Shown here piece after piece: positions 38,706-42,123 of a stretch of 42,123 nt of DNA. The translations under genes were made by a program, and so were the position numbers. Every line of letters starts with the position of its first letter. Positions within the stretch are counted from its first letter, which is position 1. The stretch is taken from assembly GCA_023245195.1 (NCBI GenBank), contig JAHFKU010000004.1:1-42123 (forward strand). The letters are read 5' to 3'. The DNA comes from Candidatus Staskawiczbacteria bacterium. Lineage in GTDB: Bacteria; Patescibacteriota; Minisyncoccia; Minisyncoccales; Staskawiczbacteraceae. The notes beneath the pieces are model-generated. The model did no database searches. It saw only the letters and a list, made by a program, of their open reading frames with translations, and was not told where the DNA came from.

Positions 38706-39254
38706 ATGATTCAATTTTTTAAAAACAATACCTTCAAAGTTTCTGTAATTTTTGGATTACTTGTTTTATCCTTGGTATTGTTTTTAATCTGGCCACTATT
38801 ATCAAGCATTAGCGACAGCTCGCAAGATTTATTTTCAGAAAAAAATGATACCGCGGTCCTAAAAATACAATCAGATGAAATAGAAAATTTCAAAAAGGTA
38901 TACGAGGTTTACAAACCCGATCTGGAAAAAATCGGCCAATTATTCATTGACCCGAAAAACCCGGTTGATTTCATAAAATTTCTGGAAACCAGCGCTTCTG
39001 ATTCCAACATCAAACTGCAGGTTTCACTGGCGGGCGGCTCAAAAGACCAGAGCGTCGTTGGATTCCAGCTTTTTGCCAGCGAAAATTTTACAAAAATATT
39101 AGATTTTTCAAGAAAACTGGAAAATGGGCCGTACCTGGTTGAAATCCAAAGCATAGCGATCAAAAACGCTGGCGCCAATGTTGCTACTGCTGAAAATTCT
39201 CCTTCGGGAAAAGTTGATGCTACTTTTTTAATAAACGTTTTTGCAAAACAATAA
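38706..39254 (+). CDS. pilO: PilO-like type IV pilus assembly protein
   Basis: 182 residues. One transmembrane helix (about 12-33, VSVIFGLLVLSLVLFLIWPL), a coiled-coil region and a ferredoxin-like domain from about 78 (PKNPVDFIKFLETSASDSNI, then GFQLFASENFTKILDFSRKL, LVEIQSIAI). The fold and position after pilN identify it as PilO; sequence similarity is low, as usual for the family. It overlaps no gene; the next ATG is 4 bases on. Confidence 0.78.
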   Translation: MIQFFKNNTFKVSVIFGLLVLSLVLFLIWPLLSSISDSSQDLFSEKNDTAVLKIQSDEIENFKKVYEVYKPDLEKIGQLFIDPKNPVDFIKFLETSASDSNIKLQVSLAGGSKDQSVVGFQLFASENFTKILDFSRKLENGPYLVEIQSIAIKNAGANVATAENSPSGKVDATFLINVFAKQ

Positions 39255-39258
39255 ATGT

Positions 39259-39579
39259 ATGAAGTTGTTTAATCTTCTGAAAATCGTAGGCATAAAAAAA
39301 GAACGGCTGCAGAAAATCCACTGGGTCTTGGGATTCCACGCTTTTTCCATTATCCTATTTTTGGTTTTTCTTGATATAATGCTGGGAATATTCTTATTTT
39401 ATAATTACGTTATTATCATCCAAATAGAAAAACAGGATATGCCCGTAGGCGCGGTTAAATTTGAATATGACAAATTCCAAACTGTTTTAAAGGAATTAGA
39501 GGCAAAGCAACAGATGTTTCAAGAAAATCCGAGCGGCGCGCCAGATGGAAGCTACCAAAATCCCTTTACTCCAATATAG
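39259..39579 (+). CDS. Small membrane protein in the pilus operon
   Basis: 106 residues from the ATG at 39259 (MKLFNLLKIVGIKKERLQKI). The frame extends to a TTG at 39241 inside pilO, which is less likely. One transmembrane helix (about 30-52, FSIILFLVFLDIMLGIFLFY), then a charged segment with DKFQTVLKELEAKQQMF and a Gly/Pro-rich end. It takes the place where other operons encode PilP, but has no PilP lipobox or fold. The function is unknown; association with the PilMNO complex is inferred. Confidence 0.7.
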   Translation: MKLFNLLKIVGIKKERLQKIHWVLGFHAFSIILFLVFLDIMLGIFLFYNYVIIIQIEKQDMPVGAVKFEYDKFQTVLKELEAKQQMFQENPSGAPDGSYQNPFTPI

Positions 39580-39658
39580 AAACTCATCTTTAGCCTATTG
39601 ATTTTTATTTCTGAAATGATAACATTCAAAACGTGTAGTTAAACCTTAAATCTGTACC

Positions 39659-40036
39659 ATGGACACTATAAATAAAAAAATTCTGATTGTAGAAGATGAC
39701 GAGGACTTCGTTTTTATTCTTGAAAAAAAATTCACCACTGCGGGGTTTTCCGTGGTTACGGCCCATAATGGCCAAGAGGGGATAGCGGCCGCAGAAAAAG
39801 AAAAGCCGGATTTGATTATTTCCGACATGTTGATGCCCAAAGTTGACGGCATGGGCATGGCCAAAAAAATAAGAGAAACTAATCCCAGTGTGCCCATTAT
39901 TTTTTTAACAAACATCAAAGACGAAAACTACATGGCTTCCATTAAAGAATCTGACCACCTTGAATATCTGATCAAATCCAACACCAGCATTGATGACATT
40001 ATTGCCAAATCAAAAGTTACGCTGGGAATAGCATAA
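39659..40036 (+). CDS. CheY-like response regulator (receiver domain only)
   Basis: 125 residues. The receiver motifs are complete: acidic pair EDDED (about 12-16), phosphoacceptor Asp in ISDMLMP (about 56), Thr in FLTN (about 84) and Lys in YLIKSN (about 105). There is no output domain, so it acts by protein contact. Position at the end of the pilus operon suggests control of pilus extension or twitching, like PilG/PilH, but no histidine kinase is in the window. The promoter is uncertain; a terminator follows. Confidence 0.9.
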   Translation: MDTINKKILIVEDDEDFVFILEKKFTTAGFSVVTAHNGQEGIAAAEKEKPDLIISDMLMPKVDGMGMAKKIRETNPSVPIIFLTNIKDENYMASIKESDHLEYLIKSNTSIDDIIAKSKVTLGIA

Positions 40037-40051
40037 GACGATTATCTAAAC

Positions 40052-40077
40052 AAAAGCCCATGAATTCATGGGCTTTT
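40052..40077 (+). terminator. Terminator of the pilus operon
   Basis: AAAAGCCCATGAA and TTCATGGGCTTTT form a 26-bp perfect palindrome followed by TTGTTG. Confidence 0.85.
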
Positions 40078-40088
40078 TTGTTGTTGGA

Positions 40089-40282
40089 GCGGAGAGGGTG
40101 GGATTTCCCTCCGGTAAATTTCCTAACGAAAATTTCCTCCGGGCCTGCCCTCGCGGTGTTCGCCTTTCGTCCGCTGTTTGACGGACTCAAACTCACACCG
40201 CGCTCCGGGCTTCAAATCTTTTAAGCACACTTTTTTACCTAAATTATTTTAGGTAAAAAAGCGTGCGGAGAGGGTGGGATTT
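40089..40282. repeat. tRNA-Ser-3'-end-flanked palindromic element
   Basis: Bounded by an 18-base direct repeat GCGGAGAGGGTGGGATTT (40089-40106 and 40265-40282), the reverse complement of a tRNA-Ser acceptor/T arm. Inside, GCGGTGT (40153-40159) pairs with ACACCGC (40195-40201) around TCCG/CGGA, and TTTTTTACCTAAA faces TTTAGGTAAAAAA (40230-40260). Confidence 0.75.
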
Positions 40283-40305
40283 GAACCCACGAGACTCTTT
40301 CGAGC
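40266..40305 (-). pseudogene. 3' fragment of a tRNA-Ser
   Basis: Minus strand GAAAGAGTCTC, then T arm GTGGG-TTCAAAT-CCCAC, then acceptor CCTCTCC and G. The 5' half and anticodon arm are missing, so it is not functional. Confidence 0.75.
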
Positions 40306-40331
40306 CATAGTTTTTTTCACTCGCCCAAAAG

Positions 40332-40414
40332 CGGAGGGTACAGGACTCGAACCTGTAAGGGATTGCTCCCACTGGTTTTCGAAACCAGCGCATTAGCCAT
40401 TCTGCCAACCCTCC
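40332..40414 (-). tRNA. tRNA-Ser (anticodon CGA)
   Basis: Minus strand: acceptor GGAGGGT/ACCCTCC, anticodon arm CTGGT-TTCGAAA-ACCAG, variable arm GGGAGCAATCCC, T arm ACAGG-TTCGAGT-CCTGT, discriminator G. No CCA. Confidence 0.92.
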
Positions 40415-40443
40415 GCTTTGTGGCGAGCGAACTATTCCGTTTA

Positions 40444-40711
40444 GGGGCGTGGAAAGGAATTATAATAAATTTAGAAACCAAAAAATGAGATAATTTCAAG
40501 GCGTGACGAGGAAACATAGCCTTGCGCTATGTTGACGAAGTCGCAACGCAGAAATTAGCTATTTTTTGATTTCCCGTCGGGCGGGCGGATTAGGGCAAAC
40601 TTCTTCGTTGCTTGTCGAGAACGATGCGCAAAGGCATCGTTCTTCTCCTCGCGCCTTGAATCTTGTTCTAATCCGCTCCGCTAAATTTATTATAATTCCT
40701 TTTCACGCCCC
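40444..40711. mobile_element. MITE-like 268-bp palindromic element
   Basis: Terminal inverted repeats of 31 bases, one mismatch: GGGGCGTGGAAAGGAATTAT... (40444-40474) and CTAAATTTATTATAATTCCT... (40681-40711). Inner sequences pair again (CAAGGCG with CGCCTTG; two apical hairpins AACATAGC/GCTATGTT and AACGATGC/GCATCGTT). No ORF encodes a transposase. Confidence 0.78.
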
Positions 40712-40750
40712 AGGCCGCTCCGGCACCTCTCCAAATCATCAAATTCTACC

Positions 40751-40778
40751 AAAAATGCCCCGCTCAAGGGGCATTTTT
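40751..40778. terminator. Terminator downstream of the small membrane protein gene
   Basis: AAAAATGCCCC-GCTCAA-GGGGCATTTTT: a stem with U-runs on both strands. Confidence 0.85.
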
Positions 40779-40786
40779 ACATATTT

Positions 40787-41185
40787 TTAAGCTTTTACTT
40801 CATCAACTGCAGAATTTTTTACTATCACCTTATGCCAATCATTGTAATCATAAATATCTTGGATAATGATTCCACAAATAGCTCCGGCAAAAAACGTAGG
40901 CAAATAGTAGTGATCAATAACCCATACGATCGCTAATAAAACAAGTCCCACAGCCCAATGGTGCACATGAATCTTCCATTTTCCAAAATCCAAAAAGACC
41001 ATATCGATTTTTCCGTTATGGACGAAAAAATGGCTAAAAATCTTGCAAAGCACATAACCTATTACTATCCCTCCTGTAAAAGAAAGCGAATAGTAAAAGG
41101 ATGTTGCTACTACCACTGCTGGTAAAACCATTTTAACCTTGGTTTGCTTAACCCGAACTTTTTTAAAATGTTCAATTTCGGCCAT
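40787..41185 (-). CDS. Small multi-pass membrane protein, unknown function
   Basis: 132 residues with three to four transmembrane segments: about 17-30 (KMVLPAVVVATSFYYSL), 34-53 (FTGGIVIGYVLCKIF), 75-92 (HHWAVGLVLLAIVWVI) and 95-110 (LPTFFAGAICGIIIQDI). A distinctive motif KIHVHHWAVG and IIIQDIYDYNDWH combine His, Gln and Asp residues at the membrane edges, as in a possible metal or quinone site. No known family is assigned. The gene has its own promoter and a structured leader. C-terminus charged (KVIVKNSAVDEVKA). Confidence 0.7.
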   Translation of the reverse strand: MAEIEHFKKVRVKQTKVKMVLPAVVVATSFYYSLSFTGGIVIGYVLCKIFSHFFVHNGKIDMVFLDFGKWKIHVHHWAVGLVLLAIVWVIDHYYLPTFFAGAICGIIIQDIYDYNDWHKVIVKNSAVDEVKA

Positions 41186-41219
41186 ATTTTTAACTTAAAT
41201 AAGCTTATTATAGCGCAAA

Positions 41220-41264
41220 ATGGGACTGACATACCCATTGGAATAACCTAATTTCAGGTTATTC
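41220..41264 (-). promoter_or_regulatory. Structured leader with two hairpins
   Basis: Minus strand AATAACCTG-AAAT-TAGGTTATT (about 41243-41264) and AATGGG...CCCATT (about 41219-41240). No Shine-Dalgarno precedes the ATG, so the hairpins might control initiation. Confidence 0.4.
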
Positions 41265-41276
41265 ACAATTGTGCTT

Positions 41277-41305
41277 ATTATAGTCCTTTTAAAGGCCTTA
41301 GTCAA
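41277..41305 (-). promoter_or_regulatory. Promoter of the small membrane protein gene
   Basis: Minus strand TTGACT (41305-41300), 17 bases, TATAAT (41282-41277). The leader to the ATG at 41185 is about 85 bases. Confidence 0.8.
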
Positions 41306-41352
41306 TAGCCAAGATATTCATGGTTGGTTGAGCAAAATCTCTATTTTTTGGC

Positions 41353-41392
41353 AAAAAAAATGGCTACATTTTGATGTTATCAAAGGTAGCCC
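41353..41392 (-). terminator. Terminator of the 112-residue gene (minus strand)
   Basis: Minus strand GGCTACCTTTGAT-AAC-ATCAAAATGTAGCC followed by ATTTTTTTTG. Confidence 0.85.
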
Positions 41393-41401
41393 TTCAAGAA
41401 G

Positions 41402-41740
41402 TTAAGCCTCTGCGGTAATCCCGCTTGACTCAACCAGCGTAAGCTCTAGAACGTCCTTGTAGATTTTTCGGAACACCTCTTCTGTGGGATTTACTCCAAG
41501 AATCTTTATGGTGCCAAGGGTTTCAGGGTGATGGTGTTGAATGTGGTCCATATAGTGCCACTCCAAGCGAGTTAATACTTTATGAACCTTTCCCTGAGCA
41601 ACAGCATACGATAACGCTGTAAACACCTTATAGCTATACAATTTTCTGTACCTACGAAAAATAGTGAAAGCGCGATCCCAAAAATCTTCCAATTTGGTTT
41701 CTAAACGCTCCCTGAATTGGTCGTCGTTGACTTCAGGCAT
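41402..41740 (-). CDS. Small helical protein of unknown function
   Basis: 112 residues, start ATG with a full AAGGAGG Shine-Dalgarno 8 bases upstream, one of the strongest in the window. Mostly helical: FRERLETKLEDFWDRAFTIF, RRYRKLYSYKVFTALSYAVA, VHKVLTRLEWHYMDHIQHHH, then VFRKIYKDVLELTLVES. The His cluster (HIQHHHP) is notable. No signal peptide, transmembrane helix or recognised domain. Own promoter, a leader hairpin and a terminator, so it is a single-gene unit. Confidence 0.72.
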   Translation of the reverse strand: MPEVNDDQFRERLETKLEDFWDRAFTIFRRYRKLYSYKVFTALSYAVAQGKVHKVLTRLEWHYMDHIQHHHPETLGTIKILGVNPTEEVFRKIYKDVLELTLVESSGITAEA

Positions 41741-41756
41741 AGCTAGCCTCCTTGTG

Positions 41757-41782
41757 CATTCGAGTCCACCATGGCTCGAATG
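41757..41782 (-). promoter_or_regulatory. 5'-end hairpin in the leader of the 112-residue gene
   Basis: CATTCGAG (41757-41764) and CTCGAATG (41775-41782) form an 8-bp stem that would begin at the predicted transcription start, ahead of AAGGAGG. It could stabilise the mRNA. Confidence 0.5.
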
Positions 41783-41788
41783 CTATTT

Positions 41789-41816
41789 ATTCTAATCGTA
41801 ATAAACCTAATGTCAA
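41789..41816 (-). promoter_or_regulatory. Promoter of the 112-residue gene
   Basis: Minus strand TTGACA (41816-41811), 16 bases, TAGAAT (41794-41789). Confidence 0.72.
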
Positions 41817-41820
41817 GCCA

Positions 41821-41850
41821 AAGAAAAAAGAGAAGTCCAGAAAACTTCTC
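41821..41850 (-). terminator. Terminator of the partial gene at the right edge
   Basis: Minus strand GAGAAGT-TTTCTGG-ACTTCTC followed by TTTTTTCTT. Confidence 0.82.
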
Positions 41851-41864
41851 CTCGAATCAATTGG

Positions 41865-42123
41865 TCATAAAAGCCTCGCAATTACCCTGAAAAACTTTTC
41901 CTTTTCAGAATCATTCTCGAAAGGACTTTTTTTAAACTCATTAATTATATAATAATCCCAGAGTACGTTTTTCTTGCCCAATCCATTGGGATTAGAAACA
42001 GGATCATAGGTATCAGGATCTGGAGGAGTTTTTCCAGTAACTCTTCCCAATTCATTTACCTTTTCATAAATCTTCTTGGCATTTTCATGGGCAAAATCAA
42101 CGAATTCCTGGGTTAACGGTTCT
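41865..42123 (-). CDS. Partial protein of unknown function (C-terminus)
   Basis: The frame runs from the window edge to a TGA at 41865, giving at least 85 residues: EPLTQEFVDFAHENAKKIYE, KVNELGRVTGKTPPDPDTYD, PVSNPNGLGKKNVLWDYYII, NEFKKSPFEN..., ending FFRVIARLL. The apparent TTG start at 42050 lies inside this continuing frame and is not a real start. The sequence is charged and helical with a Pro/Asp-rich loop. No family is recognised. A terminator follows. Confidence 0.65.
   Translation of the reverse strand, partial: EPLTQEFVDFAHENAKKIYEKVNELGRVTGKTPPDPDTYDPVSNPNGLGKKNVLWDYYIINEFKKSPFENDSEKEKFFRVIARLL

Overview
The window looks like part of a small, AT-rich genome of the Candidate Phyla Radiation (Patescibacteria), probably a Parcubacteria-like lineage. 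This is inference from several signs: tandem VirB2/TrbC-like mini-pilins, an IF-2 without the usual N-terminal region, a compact type IV pilus cluster (pilB, pilC, prepilins, pilM, pilN, pilO), a MutY-like glycosylase without its iron-sulphur cysteines, few Shine-Dalgarno sequences, and many families of palindromic repeats. No rRNA or single-lineage marker is present to fix the taxon.

Layout. Positions 1-2341 (minus strand) hold four tandem small pilin-like membrane proteins (the first cut by the window edge), a coiled-coil protein and a methyltransferase. 2469-6230 is gyrA, split by a 392-residue HNH-type intein. 6299-8773 holds a membrane-anchored protein, an MBL-fold hydrolase and a hicBA toxin-antitoxin pair. 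8945-11630 (plus) holds ribosomal protein S1 and a TruD-family pseudouridine synthase. 11681-15132 is an island of three genes, two of them clearly richer in GC than the rest: a Cys/His-motif protein diverges from a NYN-nuclease gene followed by a 548-residue protein of unknown function. Near-consensus promoters lie back to back between the divergent genes. 15365-22066 holds ftsH, tRNA-Ile(UAU), a mutY-like gene, a RelB/RelE-type toxin-antitoxin pair, a Nudix hydrolase, an RluA-type pseudouridine synthase, rplS, a tRNA cluster (Leu, Val, Phe, Gly, with Val further upstream) and a secreted 3D-domain protein. 22106-27076 (minus) is a giant secreted protein with Ig-like and Fn3-like modules around a GH30-like glycosidase domain. 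27295-29985 holds tRNA-Leu, tRNA-Cys, rbfA and infB on minus, with a stand-alone sigma-region-4-like gene on plus between rbfA and infB. 30194-40036 is a type IV pilus operon ending with a CheY-like regulator. 40080-42123 holds tRNA-Ser, tRNA-derived repeats, a MITE-like palindrome and three small minus-strand genes of unknown function.

How it fits together. The genes cover translation (S1, L19, IF-2, RbfA, TruD, RluA, nine tRNAs), DNA topology and repair, membrane proteolysis (FtsH), and a surface programme (type IV pili, VirB2-like pilins, the 3D-domain protein, the giant glycosidase) that would suit attachment to and feeding on other cells. Two toxin-antitoxin pairs are present.

The most distinctive property is repeat load. 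At least eight families of short palindromes occur between genes, next to start codons, exactly at stop codons, in frame inside housekeeping genes, and beside tRNA genes, where they come with copies of the tRNA 3' end. The best candidates for undescribed biology are the tRNA-3'-end-duplicating elements, the two-hairpin repeat family with compensatory changes, and the NYN island.
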